Part shown: positions 26,343 to 35,915 of the stretch, in pieces
Layout of the letters: every line of letters begins with the position of its first letter
Numbering within the stretch: the stretch's first letter is position 1
Source: Azophilus sp963663395
GTDB lineage: Bacteria; Pseudomonadota; Gammaproteobacteria; Pseudomonadales; Azotimanducaceae
Direction: 5' to 3'
Length of the DNA stretch: 64,000 nt
Assembly: GCA_963663395.1 (NCBI GenBank)
Contig: OY760226.1
Coordinates: 4,092,001-4,156,000 of the forward strand
The notes under the pieces: model-generated
The model's input: the letters and a program-made list of their open reading frames with translations, nothing else
Databases searched by the model: none
Told to the model about the DNA's origin: nothing
Translations under genes and position numbers: made by a program

Positions 26343-28658
26343 CTACAACTCGACCCTGACCGATACCCCGTACGTGCGCGGATCCTGATAGGCCACCAGT
26401 CCGAACACCCCGGGCGCATCGAAGACGCTGTCAATGTAGCGTTCATCGAAGAGGTTCTGTGCCCAGAAGCCGATGGACCAGGGTTGCCCGGAAGGCGAAT
26501 AGTCCACGTTCAGGTCCGCAAGGTGAGTGGGCTGAATCTCCGCGCGGGCCGTATTGAACAGGCTGGTGTTGTACTTGCGGCCCGTGTGCTTGTACTGAAA
26601 GTTCACCGACAACTCCCCATGGTCGGCAATGATGAAGTGGGCATCGAAACCCAGGTTGACCGTCCACTTGGGCGCATTCTGCAGGTCCTCGCCAGACAGG
26701 TCGAACGCCATTCCGGTGGCGTCCTGCGTCGTGAAGTCCACGTACTCCGCATTAAGGTATCCGACCCCGGCATTGAGGCTCAGCCACTCCGAGGGGAGTG
26801 CCAGGATTTCGATCTCCACACCCTTCGTCTCGGCCTTGGCGGCGTTGAGGATGGTGTTGCCATTGACGGTGTTGCCGAACTGGTCTTCGATGAAGAATAT
26901 CTGGGCGAGTTGAATGTCGTCGTACCAGTTGAAGAAGACGGCTACATTGGTGCGCAGGCGGTCGTCCAGCCATTGGGCCTTGAGACCGGCCTCGATCATG
27001 TCGACGAACTCGGGGTCGTACGGGCCCAGGTCCGCGGGAATTCCGATGCGGCCTGTGAAGCCCCCCGACTTGAAGCCATGGGCGTAGGTCAGGTACCCCA
27101 TGACATCATCTGCGAGGTCGTATTCGAACCCGATCTTGGCGGCCACCTCGGTCCAGTTCTCGTCGTCGCTGTTTTCCGTCACGCCGATCAACAGTTCGTT
27201 GGGCCCGGTCTGGGTGTTGGCGCCCGGGCCGCGGTGTTCCGCCATGCCTGTCAGGTCTACCCAGATCGGGACGTTGGCGACCGCGCTCGTCTTCTCGTCA
27301 TGCACGCGAATGCCGGCCTGCCCGCGAAAGCGGTCGCTGAAATCGACATAGGTGTGCAGGAACGCTGAGAAGATCTCCGTGTCCCAGTCGTTCTGGGTCA
27401 ACTGCCGCAGGCCGGGGGCAGCGAACTGGATACGGAAATCCTGAAAGTGATCCCAGTGATAGTCCGCGTAGAACACGCCAATCATGGTTTCCCAGTTGTC
27501 GGCAACCGAGAAGGTATTGCGAATCTCCTGGGTGAACTGATCGCCCCGGGTGCGGCGGTCGGTGTCATCGAGAAATACCGGCGTCCAGTCCTGGTCGGTG
27601 AACTCCCGCAGCTTCCAGTCCTTGTAGCCGGTGATCGAGGTGATCGCGCCAATGGGCGTGTCCCAGTTCATGATCAGCGTGCCGGAGTAGGAATCCAGGT
27701 CCGCGCGGTCCGGAATCTCCGTTCCACGCGCCGAGTAGTACTTGTCGGGAGCCTTGCAGCGCTCGCCCGGGGTGAGGCAGGGCGACCGGTACATGGGAAG
27801 TGCCGCGCCGGGCACGCTCGTCCCTTCCGGTACATGCAGGGCCTCGCCGGCAACCGAGCCGTTGATGTTGTGCGGCGTGCCGTCCCTGTGGGAGGAATAC
27901 TCGCCGATGAGGGTGAGGTCGAACGTGTCGCTGCCTTCCCACAGCAGGCTCAGGCGCAGCGCGGTGCGGTCCTTGTCGCCGATCGGCTTTTCGTCCACCA
28001 CGTTGGTGATGAAACCGTCCCGCTTGTGGTGGCTGAAGGTCAATCGGGCGGCCATTGCGTCCTGGACCAGCGGCACGTTGACGGCGCCACGCAGGTCGAG
28101 CCGGTCGTAGTTGCCATAGCTGGCATGGGCATCGAAGCCCCAATCATCGGTCCGCGGGCGTCGCGAGACGGCCTGGATGACACCGCCCGTGCTGTTGGCG
28201 CCGAACAGGGTGCCCTGGGCCCCGCGCAGCACCTCCACCCGCTCGATGTCGTAGGTGTCGAGCAGCGAGACCATGTTGAAGAATTGCGGTACGTCGTCCT
28301 GCGTGACCACCACCGTGGTACCGCCGTAAGGGTCCGGCTCGATCACCCCCATGCCGCGAATGTTGAACACGGCGCCATGGGGCGTATTCGAGAAGTTCTG
28401 GATCTGCACGTTGGGAATGTAGCCGCGCATGCCCTGGATGGTGACCGCGCCCATCGCATCGAGCCGTTCGCCGGAAACCGCGGTGACCGCGACAGGTACG
28501 GACTGAATGCTCTCCTCCCGCCGTTGCGCCGTTACCATCACTTCCTCGATCTGACCCGCAGACGCGCTTTCCGAGGGCGTCTCCGCGGGTTCTTCCGCCC
28601 ATGTCAATAGTGGGCCGAGCAAAGCTATGCCGGCCACCGCAAATCCAGTGGTTTTCAT
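26343..28658 (-). CDS. TonB-dependent receptor (second copy)
   Basis: A 771-residue outer-membrane receptor. The signal peptide is MKTTGFAVAGIALLGPLLTW, followed by the TonB box IEEVMVTAQRRE, the plug (VPVAVTAVSGERL to IERVEVLRGAQGTLFGAN) and a barrel ending YGVSVRVEL. The open frame continues upstream to 29264 but overlaps the SnoaL-like gene, and aaaggag lies 6 nt before ATG 28658, so the short start is correct. It lies 143 bp downstream of two SnoaL-like genes on the same strand and convergent with the phytase-like gene. Ligand unknown. Confidence 0.9.
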   Translation of the reverse strand: MKTTGFAVAGIALLGPLLTWAEEPAETPSESASAGQIEEVMVTAQRREESIQSVPVAVTAVSGERLDAMGAVTIQGMRGYIPNVQIQNFSNTPHGAVFNIRGMGVIEPDPYGGTTVVVTQDDVPQFFNMVSLLDTYDIERVEVLRGAQGTLFGANSTGGVIQAVSRRPRTDDWGFDAHASYGNYDRLDLRGAVNVPLVQDAMAARLTFSHHKRDGFITNVVDEKPIGDKDRTALRLSLLWEGSDTFDLTLIGEYSSHRDGTPHNINGSVAGEALHVPEGTSVPGAALPMYRSPCLTPGERCKAPDKYYSARGTEIPDRADLDSYSGTLIMNWDTPIGAITSITGYKDWKLREFTDQDWTPVFLDDTDRRTRGDQFTQEIRNTFSVADNWETMIGVFYADYHWDHFQDFRIQFAAPGLRQLTQNDWDTEIFSAFLHTYVDFSDRFRGQAGIRVHDEKTSAVANVPIWVDLTGMAEHRGPGANTQTGPNELLIGVTENSDDENWTEVAAKIGFEYDLADDVMGYLTYAHGFKSGGFTGRIGIPADLGPYDPEFVDMIEAGLKAQWLDDRLRTNVAVFFNWYDDIQLAQIFFIEDQFGNTVNGNTILNAAKAETKGVEIEILALPSEWLSLNAGVGYLNAEYVDFTTQDATGMAFDLSGEDLQNAPKWTVNLGFDAHFIIADHGELSVNFQYKHTGRKYNTSLFNTARAEIQPTHLADLNVDYSPSGQPWSIGFWAQNLFDERYIDSVFDAPGVFGLVAYQDPRTYGVSVRVEL

Positions 28659-28801
28659 GAACGCTCCTTTCATCAGATCTCTCTCCCAGCTTTTTGTAAC
28701 ACATTTCATCCGGCGGCGCGATCGGTTGCCGGTTGCAACGGGAATTCTGCCTGATGGGCGTTCCTGATCGGCGTTCCCGGGATCGCAGGCGCGCTGCGTG
28801 A

Positions 28802-29335
28802 TCAGCCGGGCTTCGCAACGTAAGTGTAGGATTCGTCCTGATCGTCGATGCGGCCGCGGGCCAAATCCTTGAAAAACGAGCCGTCCCAGTCGACGGTTGA
28901 CGGTTCGTTGCGGTTCCAGTCCATCACGTACAGCCGATGGGCGATTTTCCACACCCCGTCCCGGCGTTCGAAGCGGTCGAGATAGCGGCCCCCGACCATT
29001 GCGGCCGCCATGCCGTCCTCTGTTTCGGCATCGATGAAGGTCAGGTTGTACGACTCCACCACGGCGCTGTCCGGGCCCGTAAACTCGATCAGCGCGTGGT
29101 CTACACGATGGGTCTGTTGCCGGACGCCGATGGATGCATCGAACGGGCCGATGAACTCGGCAAACTCCCAGGCGTTGCCATTGAAGATGCCGTGGTCGTC
29201 CGTGGCATCCTCGTGGTAGGCGGTCTTCAGCAATTCGGCATCCAGCCGGTCTACGCCGCGGCAATAGCGCATCAGGCAGTCGTAGATTGCCTGCCGGTCC
29301 TTGAAACGCTCAATTTCTTCCCGGCCGACGCTCAT
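28802..29335 (-). CDS. SnoaL-like (NTF2-fold) protein A
   Basis: A 177-residue NTF2-fold protein of the SnoaL_4 type. The helix FKDRQAIYDCLMRYCRGVDRLD is followed by AYHEDATDDHG, the YNLTF strand, GGRYLDRFERRDGVWKIAHR and VMDWNRNEPS. This fold serves as a cyclase, dehydratase, isomerase or binding protein for small hydrophobic ligands. The start overlaps the stop of the neighbouring paralogue by 4 nt (ATGA), so both are translated from one message. The two proteins share RYLDR(F/Y)ERRDG.WKI and VMDWN, so they arose by duplication and may form a heterodimer. No catalytic function can be assigned. Confidence 0.78.
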   Translation of the reverse strand: MSVGREEIERFKDRQAIYDCLMRYCRGVDRLDAELLKTAYHEDATDDHGIFNGNAWEFAEFIGPFDASIGVRQQTHRVDHALIEFTGPDSAVVESYNLTFIDAETEDGMAAAMVGGRYLDRFERRDGVWKIAHRLYVMDWNRNEPSTVDWDGSFFKDLARGRIDDQDESYTYVAKPG

Positions 29336-29850
29336 CGCAGGCTGTAGACCGGGTCGGTTTTTCCCCTGCAGCCCCGGGCGCGCAGTTCACCGTACATGCC
29401 CTCTTCCCACTCGGACGAGTTCGGCTGGTTCTGATTCCAGTCCATCACGAAGGCCCGGTGCGAGATTTTCCAGGCGCCGTCGCGGCGCTCGTAGCGGTCG
29501 AGATAGCGGCCGACAAGGAGCGAGTCCATCAACTCGCCGGTCTCCCGGGTGCTGAGGTAGGCAAACACGTAAATCTCCCCGGCAGCGCGGTCGCCATCCA
29601 CCTCGATCAACTGGTTGCCGAGGCAATGAAACGTGCGCTCCATGGTGCCGAGATGCGCGAACGTGTTGTCGACGAAGCCGCTCACCGGGCCGTCGTAGGT
29701 ACCGAAGGCAATGGTGGCGTCATCGTGAAAGATGCGCGGCAGCAGGTCCGCGTCGATGCGGTCGACGGCGCGGCAGTAGAGCATGCAGACGTCACGGATT
29801 GCCTGCTTGTCGATTGCTTCCCGAAGTTCCCTGTCCGATGCAGCAGTCAC
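29332..29850 (-). CDS. SnoaL-like (NTF2-fold) protein B
   Basis: A 172-residue paralogue of the neighbouring SnoaL protein. It has IDKQAIRDVCMLYCRAVDRI, IFHDDATIAFGTYDGP, VGRYLDRYERRDGAWKISHR and VMDWNQNQPNSS in the same order. The first gene of the coupled pair, it is read first from a promoter in the 118-bp gap after QmcA. The conserved Tyr-Cys-Arg-x-Val-Asp-Arg stretch and the Asp after the HDDAT loop mark the SnoaL_4 pocket. Role likely in steroid, terpenoid or polyketide-like metabolism, by family only. Confidence 0.78.
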   Translation of the reverse strand: MTAASDRELREAIDKQAIRDVCMLYCRAVDRIDADLLPRIFHDDATIAFGTYDGPVSGFVDNTFAHLGTMERTFHCLGNQLIEVDGDRAAGEIYVFAYLSTRETGELMDSLLVGRYLDRYERRDGAWKISHRAFVMDWNQNQPNSSEWEEGMYGELRARGCRGKTDPVYSLR

Positions 29851-29968
29851 TACGCGTTTTCCACTTTGAACGAGCGACTCAGGGTACGTGAGTCAGATTT
29901 CGCGGGCAATCGCCGAGCCAATGCTCTACGCAAACCTGCGGCAGACGCTCGGCGGCGTACCTGGGACG

Positions 29969-30916
29969 TCAGGACGCCTCGCGCCCGCTGCCCGTCGCAT
30001 GTTTGAGGACCGAAGTTGCCGCGCTGATCATGGACGATACGTCGCTGAGGTTGGCCGGCACGATGAGCGTGTTGCCCTCCTTCGCCAGGTTGCCGAACCG
30101 CTCGAGGTAGTCTTCGGCGACCCGGAGCTGCATGGCCTTGTCGCCGCCCTCGGACTCCAGGGCTTCGGCAACCTTCTTCAAGCCTTCCGCGGTCGCCTGG
30201 GCCACCGCAAGAATGGCCGCGGCCTCGCCCTCGGCCTCGTTCACCTGCTGTTGCCGGACGGCTTCGGACTCCTTGATGACCCGCTGTTTCTCGCCCTCCG
30301 CCTCGTTGATCTTGGCGTCCCGCTCGCCCTCGGACTGCAGGATCACGGCCCGCTTCTCCCGTTCGGCGCGCATCTGCTTTTCCATGGCGGTGAGCACGTC
30401 CCGGGGCGGGTTGATGTTCCTGATCTCGTAGCGCAGCACCTTCACGCCCCAGGGATTGGAGGCCTTGTCGAGTTCCTCGACCACCCGCTGGTTGATCTGG
30501 CTGCGTTCCTCGAAAGTCTTGTCGAGTTCGATCTTGCCGATCTCGCTACGCAGGGTCGTCTGGGCGAGCTGGGCGATGCCGAACAGGTAGTCGGCGATGC
30601 CGTAGGATGCCTTCTGCGCATCCATCACCTGCAGGTAGAGCACGCCGTCCACCCCGACCTGGACGTTGTCGGAGGTGATGCACACCTGCTCCTCGACGTC
30701 GATGGCCTGTTCCTTGAGGTTGTGCCGGTAGGCAACGGTCTCGAGGAACGGCACGAGAATGTGAAATCCCGCGCCCAGGGTCCTGGAGTACTTGCCCAGG
30801 TTCTCCACGATGAATGAACTCTGCTGCGGCACCACAACCGCCGTCTTGACGATGACGATGATGGCGACAATGGCGACAAAGACCGTCACGACGAAACCCA
30901 TATCAAAGTCCAGCAT
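29969..30916 (-). CDS. qmcA: SPFH-domain membrane protein, QmcA/paraslipin-like
   Basis: A 315-residue SPFH (stomatin/prohibitin/flotillin/HflK) protein. An N-terminal membrane helix (FVVTVFVAIVAIIVIVKTAVVV) precedes the SPFH domain (PQQSSFIVENLGKYSRTL, GFHILVPFLETVAYRHNLKE, with NPWGVKVLRYEIRNI). A long charged coil with repeated EGE motifs (QSEGERDAKINEAEGEKQR) follows, then an alanine-rich end. It assembles into rings that organise membrane microdomains. It lies 21 bp downstream of the NfeD gene; NfeD and QmcA are the classic partner pair. The start ATG 30916 has aaggag 9 nt upstream. Confidence 0.9.
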   Translation of the reverse strand: MLDFDMGFVVTVFVAIVAIIVIVKTAVVVPQQSSFIVENLGKYSRTLGAGFHILVPFLETVAYRHNLKEQAIDVEEQVCITSDNVQVGVDGVLYLQVMDAQKASYGIADYLFGIAQLAQTTLRSEIGKIELDKTFEERSQINQRVVEELDKASNPWGVKVLRYEIRNINPPRDVLTAMEKQMRAEREKRAVILQSEGERDAKINEAEGEKQRVIKESEAVRQQQVNEAEGEAAAILAVAQATAEGLKKVAEALESEGGDKAMQLRVAEDYLERFGNLAKEGNTLIVPANLSDVSSMISAATSVLKHATGSGREAS

Positions 30917-30937
30917 TATCTTGGTCTCCTTTGCTAT

Positions 30938-31396
30938 TCAGCCGGAGGCAGGCCGCTCGGGCGGCAAGCCCTCGATGACGAGTTCCACGCCATCTGTTTT
31001 GACAATGCGGGCACCGGAACCCGCGGCGATTGTTCCAGGGCCGCGATTCACCGCGGTCCACTGTGTTCCGCGCAGGGTAACCCGGGTTTCACCGCCCTCG
31101 GGCACGTCTTCCCCGACCTTCACGACCCGCCCGATGCGGCTGTCGCGAACCCCGGGGACACTGCCCCGCAACTTGACGTACAGCTTTTCACGGAACAGCA
31201 CCATCGACGCGATGGCCAGTGCCGCGAAGGCCAGGTATTGCCCCCAGATGGGCAAGTCCATGCCGCCGAGCGCGAGCATGCCGATGCACAGCGCTGCCGC
31301 ACCTACGAAGATGAGGTAGAACGCTGCGTCCACCGCAACGAGCTCCGCGCCCATCAACAGAATTCCCAATGTAACCCAACCCCACCAGGGCATCAT
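30938..31396 (-). CDS. NfeD family membrane protein
   Basis: A 152-residue short NfeD-type protein. Membrane helices occupy about 5-70 (WGWVTLGILLMGAELVAVDA, YLIFVGAAALCIGMLALGG, LAFAALAIASMVLF), followed by a C-terminal OB-fold (GRVVKVGEDVPEGGETRVTL, then GTQWTAVNRGPGTIAAGSGA). The OB-fold docks on SPFH proteins, and the adjacent qmcA gene supplies that partner. Two ATGs (31396 and 31393) are possible starts after aggag. No protease domain is present, so this is the short type. Confidence 0.88.
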   Translation of the reverse strand: MMPWWGWVTLGILLMGAELVAVDAAFYLIFVGAAALCIGMLALGGMDLPIWGQYLAFAALAIASMVLFREKLYVKLRGSVPGVRDSRIGRVVKVGEDVPEGGETRVTLRGTQWTAVNRGPGTIAAGSGARIVKTDGVELVIEGLPPERPASG

Positions 31397-31556
31397 TCAC
31401 TCCTGTACCGACGACCTTGCCGGACCTATACGTGACACCCGAATTGTCGGGCACCCGGCCCCGTGTTGCCAATGACTGGAAGATGTCCTGATATCGGAGT
31501 CGCATCACACCGACCCCGCAATCGCCATTTCACGTCATCTCAGACCGCATTGTTCT

Positions 31557-31580
31557 AACCAGGTTCCATGGAATCTGGTT
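31557..31580. promoter_or_regulatory. 24-bp palindrome upstream of pyruvate carboxylase
   Basis: The sequence aaccag, ttccatggaa core, ctggtt forms a near-perfect dyad (one G-T mismatch pair) ending 40 bp before the start codon. This is a good candidate operator or RNA hairpin. No regulator gene is adjacent. Confidence 0.4.
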
Positions 31581-31620
31581 CAATGGTGCGACATCCGTGG
31601 GCCAAGGGAAAAGGAAGCCG

Positions 31621-34600
31621 GTGGGCCGATTCACGAGGATACTGGTCGCCAACCGCGGCGAGATCGCCATCCGCGTCCTGCGTGCCGCCAACGAGATGAA
31701 CAAGGCGACGGTGGCCGTGTTTGCGGAAGAGGACCGCCTTGCGCTGCATCGCTCAAAAGCCGATGAATCCTACCGCATCGGCCAGGGGCTCGGGCCGGTC
31801 ACCGCGTATCTCTCCATCGACGAGATCATCCGCGTCGCCGGCGAGACCGGCAGCGACGCCATCCATCCCGGCTACGGCTTCCTGTCCGAGTCACCGGAGT
31901 TCGCCGAAGCCTGCGCCGGGGCAGGCATCGCCTTCATCGGGCCGGGTCCTGACACCCTGCGGCTCCTCGGCGACAAGGTATCCGCGCGGGAAGCCGCCGC
32001 CCGCGCCGGCGTACCGACCGTTCCCGCTACCGACATGCTCCCCGACGATGTCGACGCGGCCCTGAAACTGGCATCCGGCGTCGGCTTCCCCGGCATCATC
32101 AAGGCCAGTTGGGGCGGCGGCGGCCGCGGCATGCGGCGGGTCGACAATGCCGACCAATTTGCCGATGCCTGCCTGGCCGCGCGGCGGGAGGCAGCGGTGG
32201 CGTTCGGCAAGGACAGCATCTATTTCGAGCGATTCGTGGGGCGGGCGCGTCACCTGGAGGTCCAGATTCTCGGCGACGGTGACGGCAACGTGGTGCACCT
32301 CTTCGAGCGGGACTGCTCGGTGCAGCGGCGCAACCAGAAAATCGTCGAGTGCGCGCCCGCGCCGGGGCTGAGTGCCGGCCAACGGGAACAACTCGCGGAA
32401 CACGCGTTACGGATCGCCCGGCACGCCGGCTATGTCAACGCCGGCACGGTCGAATTCCTGCAGGACTTGGATACCGGGCAGTTCCACTTCATCGAGGTCA
32501 ATCCGCGCATCCAGGTGGAACACACCGTTACCGAACAGGTGACGGGCATCGATCTGGTCCAGGCGCAGATCCGCGTGGCGGAAGGGGCGACCATCGGCAC
32601 CCACGCGGATGCGGCCTGCCCGCCCCAGGATGACATCGTGCTGCGCGGCCACGCGCTGCAATGCCGCATCACCACCGAAGACCCGCTGGACCGGTTCATT
32701 CCGGACTACGGGCGCCTCACGGCCTACCGGGCCCCCACCGGGTTCGGCATCCGCCTGGACGGGGGCACGGCCTATTCCGGTGCGGTCATCACCCGCCACT
32801 ACGACTCCCTGCTGGAAAAGGTGACGGCCTGGGGGCCGGCGCGGAAGCCCGCCATCAATCGCATGCAGCGCGCATTGCGGGAATTCCGGGTGCGGGGCGT
32901 TGCCACCAATATCGCGTTTCTCGACCGGCTGGTCGGTCACGAAACCTTCCGCAACGGAACGGTCACAACGCGATTCATCGACGAGCATCCGGAGTTGCTG
33001 GATTTTCCGAAGCCGCGCGACCGGGCGAGCCGCCTGTTGCGCTACCTTGCCGAGGTCACCGTCAACGGCCATCGCGACGTCACCGGGCGCCCTGCCCCGC
33101 CGGCGCACGCCCGAATTCCGCGGGTGCCGGCATTACACAACGGCGCCGGTACCGGCGGTGCAAAGGCGCTACTGGATGCCCGCGGCCCCGACGCGGTGGC
33201 CGGCTGGATGCTGAAACAGGACCGCGTCCTGGTGACCGACACGACCATGCGCGATGCACACCAGTCGCTGCTCGCAACGCGCATGCGCACCTACGACCTG
33301 GTCCGGGCAGCCCCGGCCTATGCCCGCAACCTGCCGGGGCTTTTCTCGCTGGAATGCTGGGGCGGGGCCACCTTCGACGTGGCGCTCAGGTTTCTGGGCG
33401 AGTGCCCCTGGGAGCGGCTGCGCATGCTGCGGGCCTGCATTCCCAACATCCTGCTGCAGATGCTGCTGCGCTCGTCGAATGCGGTGGGGTACACCAACTA
33501 TCCGGACAACGTGGTGCGGGGATTCGTCGCCCAGGCGGTGGAAAACGGCGTCGACCTGTTCCGCATCTTCGACCCGCTCAACTCGGTCGAAAACATGACA
33601 ATCGCCATCGATGCGGTGCGCCGCAACGGGGCGATCTGCGAGGCAGCGATGTGCTACACCGCCGACATTCACGACCCGGGCCGGGGCCGTTACGACCTGG
33701 ACTACTACCGGAACATGGCCGGTGCACTGTGCGATGCCGGCACCCACGTGCTCGGCATCAAGGACATGGCAGGGTTGCTCAAACCCGCGGCCGCTCGCGA
33801 GATGGTCGAGGTGCTGAAGTCTGACACCGGGCTGCCGATACATCTCCACACCCACGATACATCCGGCATCGCCGCCGCGAGCCTGCTGGCCGCGGTCGAT
33901 GTGGGCGTGGACGCCATCGACCTGGCCATGGACAGCATGTCGGGGCTCACCTCCCAGCCCTGTCTCGGCTCCGTGGTCGAGGCCCTGCAACGGCAACCGC
34001 GGGACACCGGGCTCGATCCGGACAGGGTCCGGGAACTCTCCGACTACTGGGAGGCCGTCCGCACTCAATACGCGGCCTTCGAGCCCGACCTTCGCTCCCC
34101 CGCTTCGGAGGTCTACCTGCACGAGATGCCGGGCGGCCAGTTCTCCAATCTCCGGGAACAGGCGCGCGGGCTCGGCCTCTCGGAACGCTGGCACGAGGTT
34201 GCGCGCACATACGCAGAGGTCAACCGCATGTTCGGCGATATCGTCAAGGTCACGCCCACCTCGAAGGTGGTCGGCGACCTGGCCCTGGTGATGGTCTCGA
34301 GCGGCCTGTCCCGCGCCGATGTGGAAGACCCGGAACGGGAGGTGGCCTTTCCGGATTCCGTCGTCGGGCTGTTTCGGGGCGAACTCGGCGAGATGCCCGG
34401 CGGCTTTCCCCCCGCGCTGGCGGCGAAGGTGCTGAAGGGCAGGACGCCCATCAAGGGGCGTCCCGGCGCATCGCTGCCCCCGGCGAACCTTGACGCCGAG
34501 CGAACCCGGGCCGAGGCCGCCACCGGCTGGAAGCTGTCAGAAGCCGAACTCTACTCCTACATGCTCTACCCCAGGGTATTCGTCGACCATGCGGAGCGCC

Positions 34601-35073
34601 GCATGAAGTTCGGGCCCGTCTCCGTGCTGCCGACAGAAGTCTACTTCTACGGGTTGTCTCCCGGCCGGGAGGTGACCGTGGAACTGGAGCGCGGCCTGAG
34701 CTTCGTGATCCGCTGCGTTGCGATCGGCGAGACTGACGATGAAGGGACGGTGCGCGTTTTCTATGAACTCAACGGCCTGCCCCGCAGCATCAAGATCGAA
34801 AACCTTGCCGTCTCTGCGACCGTCAAGCGCCGCCCGCTGGCGGATGAGGCAGATCCGTGCCATGTCGCGGCGCCGATGCCGGGCGTGATCGCGTCGGTGG
34901 CGGTGGCCAACGGCCGTCAGGTCACCGTCGGCGACCTGCTGATGACCATCGAGGCGATGAAAATGGAAACCGCGCTGCACGCCGAGCGGGACGGAACCAT
35001 TGCGGCGCTGCACGTTGCTCCGGGGCAACACGTGGAAGCGAAGGAACTCGTGGCTGAATACGCGAAAGGCTGA
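31621..35073 (+). CDS. pyc: Pyruvate carboxylase (single-chain)
   Basis: This biotin enzyme makes oxaloacetate from pyruvate, bicarbonate and ATP to refill the TCA cycle. The 1150-residue chain has the full set of domains: biotin carboxylase (RILVANRGEIAIRVLRAA, ATP-grasp with KASWGGGGRGMR, EVNPRIQVEHTVTE), carboxyltransferase (LVTDTTMRDAHQSLLATRMR, LHTHDTSG, DLAMDSMSG), allosteric linker, and biotin carrier. The biotinylated lysine is Lys1114 in EAMKMET. GTG 31621 was chosen because aaggaag lies a few nt upstream; GTG 31597 is the alternative. It stands alone, with a palindrome in its upstream region that may be a control site. Confidence 0.95.
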   Translation: MGRFTRILVANRGEIAIRVLRAANEMNKATVAVFAEEDRLALHRSKADESYRIGQGLGPVTAYLSIDEIIRVAGETGSDAIHPGYGFLSESPEFAEACAGAGIAFIGPGPDTLRLLGDKVSAREAAARAGVPTVPATDMLPDDVDAALKLASGVGFPGIIKASWGGGGRGMRRVDNADQFADACLAARREAAVAFGKDSIYFERFVGRARHLEVQILGDGDGNVVHLFERDCSVQRRNQKIVECAPAPGLSAGQREQLAEHALRIARHAGYVNAGTVEFLQDLDTGQFHFIEVNPRIQVEHTVTEQVTGIDLVQAQIRVAEGATIGTHADAACPPQDDIVLRGHALQCRITTEDPLDRFIPDYGRLTAYRAPTGFGIRLDGGTAYSGAVITRHYDSLLEKVTAWGPARKPAINRMQRALREFRVRGVATNIAFLDRLVGHETFRNGTVTTRFIDEHPELLDFPKPRDRASRLLRYLAEVTVNGHRDVTGRPAPPAHARIPRVPALHNGAGTGGAKALLDARGPDAVAGWMLKQDRVLVTDTTMRDAHQSLLATRMRTYDLVRAAPAYARNLPGLFSLECWGGATFDVALRFLGECPWERLRMLRACIPNILLQMLLRSSNAVGYTNYPDNVVRGFVAQAVENGVDLFRIFDPLNSVENMTIAIDAVRRNGAICEAAMCYTADIHDPGRGRYDLDYYRNMAGALCDAGTHVLGIKDMAGLLKPAAAREMVEVLKSDTGLPIHLHTHDTSGIAAASLLAAVDVGVDAIDLAMDSMSGLTSQPCLGSVVEALQRQPRDTGLDPDRVRELSDYWEAVRTQYAAFEPDLRSPASEVYLHEMPGGQFSNLREQARGLGLSERWHEVARTYAEVNRMFGDIVKVTPTSKVVGDLALVMVSSGLSRADVEDPEREVAFPDSVVGLFRGELGEMPGGFPPALAAKVLKGRTPIKGRPGASLPPANLDAERTRAEAATGWKLSEAELYSYMLYPRVFVDHAERRMKFGPVSVLPTEVYFYGLSPGREVTVELERGLSFVIRCVAIGETDDEGTVRVFYELNGLPRSIKIENLAVSATVKRRPLADEADPCHVAAPMPGVIASVAVANGRQVTVGDLLMTIEAMKMETALHAERDGTIAALHVAPGQHVEAKELVAEYAKG

Positions 35074-35092
35074 GGGCGCGGCGAAACGAACG

Positions 35093-35866
35093 CTACCTGG
35101 GCCTGGCTCCCCCGCCCACCCGCAGGATTTCCCCGCTGACCCAGCTTGCCGCTTCCGAGGCGAGGTACACGCAGGCAGCCGCTATGTCTTCGGGTGTGCC
35201 CAGGCGCCCGAGCGGAATCTTCCACTCTTCCAGCAGCTCGTCCAACTGGTCTTCGGTCTTGCCCACGGCGGCGAGCATGACTTCCGTGGGAATCGCGCCG
35301 GGCGCCACCGCGTTGACCCTGACCTCGGGGGCAAACTCCGCCGCCAGTGTCCAGGTGAGCGAATTGGTGCCCGCCTTGGCGGCCCCGTAGTGGGCGCTGC
35401 CCGGTACCGGCCCGGTGCCCGCACCCGAGGTGATGTTGATGATCGAACCGCGCCGCATGTATTCCCGCGCAACCAGCGAGCCTTCATAAACGGCGGTGAG
35501 ATTGAGGGCGATGGTCCGGTGCCACTCGTCTCGAGGCATTTCCATCGACGGCATGCGCATGGTCGAGCCGCCGGCGTTGTTGATCCAGTCGGTCAGCTTG
35601 CCGTAACGGCTCACCGCCGATTGCGCCAGGTTCTCCAGCGCCGACACGTCGGTCACGTCGGTGGTCACCGCGATGGCGCTGCCCCCGGCACGCTCGATCC
35701 CCGCCGCCACTGCCTCGATCTCCCCGGTTCTCCGCGCAGCCACGACAACGCTTGCGCCGGCTTCGGCAAAGGCCCTGGCAATGCCTGCTCCGATGCCCCT
35801 GCCGCCGCCGGTCACCACCGCCACCTGCCCGTCGAGGCGGAATCGATCCATGAAGCCGCCCGTCAT
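35093..35866 (-). CDS. Short-chain dehydrogenase/reductase, classical type
   Basis: A 257-residue classical SDR. The cofactor site TGGGRGIGAGIARAF, the adenine-binding TDVTD, the NNAGG strand, the catalytic Ser in NITSGAG and the Tyr-Lys pair in HYGAAKAGTN are all present, as is the C-terminal VSGEILRVGGGARPR. It catalyses NAD(P)H-dependent reduction or oxidation of a small alcohol or ketone, or of an enoyl intermediate. The start is uncertain: ATG 35866 follows gggag by 6 nt, ATG 35851 is the alternative. It is convergent with pyruvate carboxylase and separate in function. Confidence 0.88.
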   Translation of the reverse strand: MTGGFMDRFRLDGQVAVVTGGGRGIGAGIARAFAEAGASVVVAARRTGEIEAVAAGIERAGGSAIAVTTDVTDVSALENLAQSAVSRYGKLTDWINNAGGSTMRMPSMEMPRDEWHRTIALNLTAVYEGSLVAREYMRRGSIINITSGAGTGPVPGSAHYGAAKAGTNSLTWTLAAEFAPEVRVNAVAPGAIPTEVMLAAVGKTEDQLDELLEEWKIPLGRLGTPEDIAAACVYLASEAASWVSGEILRVGGGARPR

Positions 35867-35915
35867 GACCGGCTCCCGCGGCAACCGGCGCTGGCGTCAA
35901 CAATCGGAGGAGGAG

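Noticed and set aside
28659..29264. N-terminal extension of the second TonB receptor
   Set aside because: It overlaps the SnoaL-like gene, and a good start with ribosome site lies at 28658.
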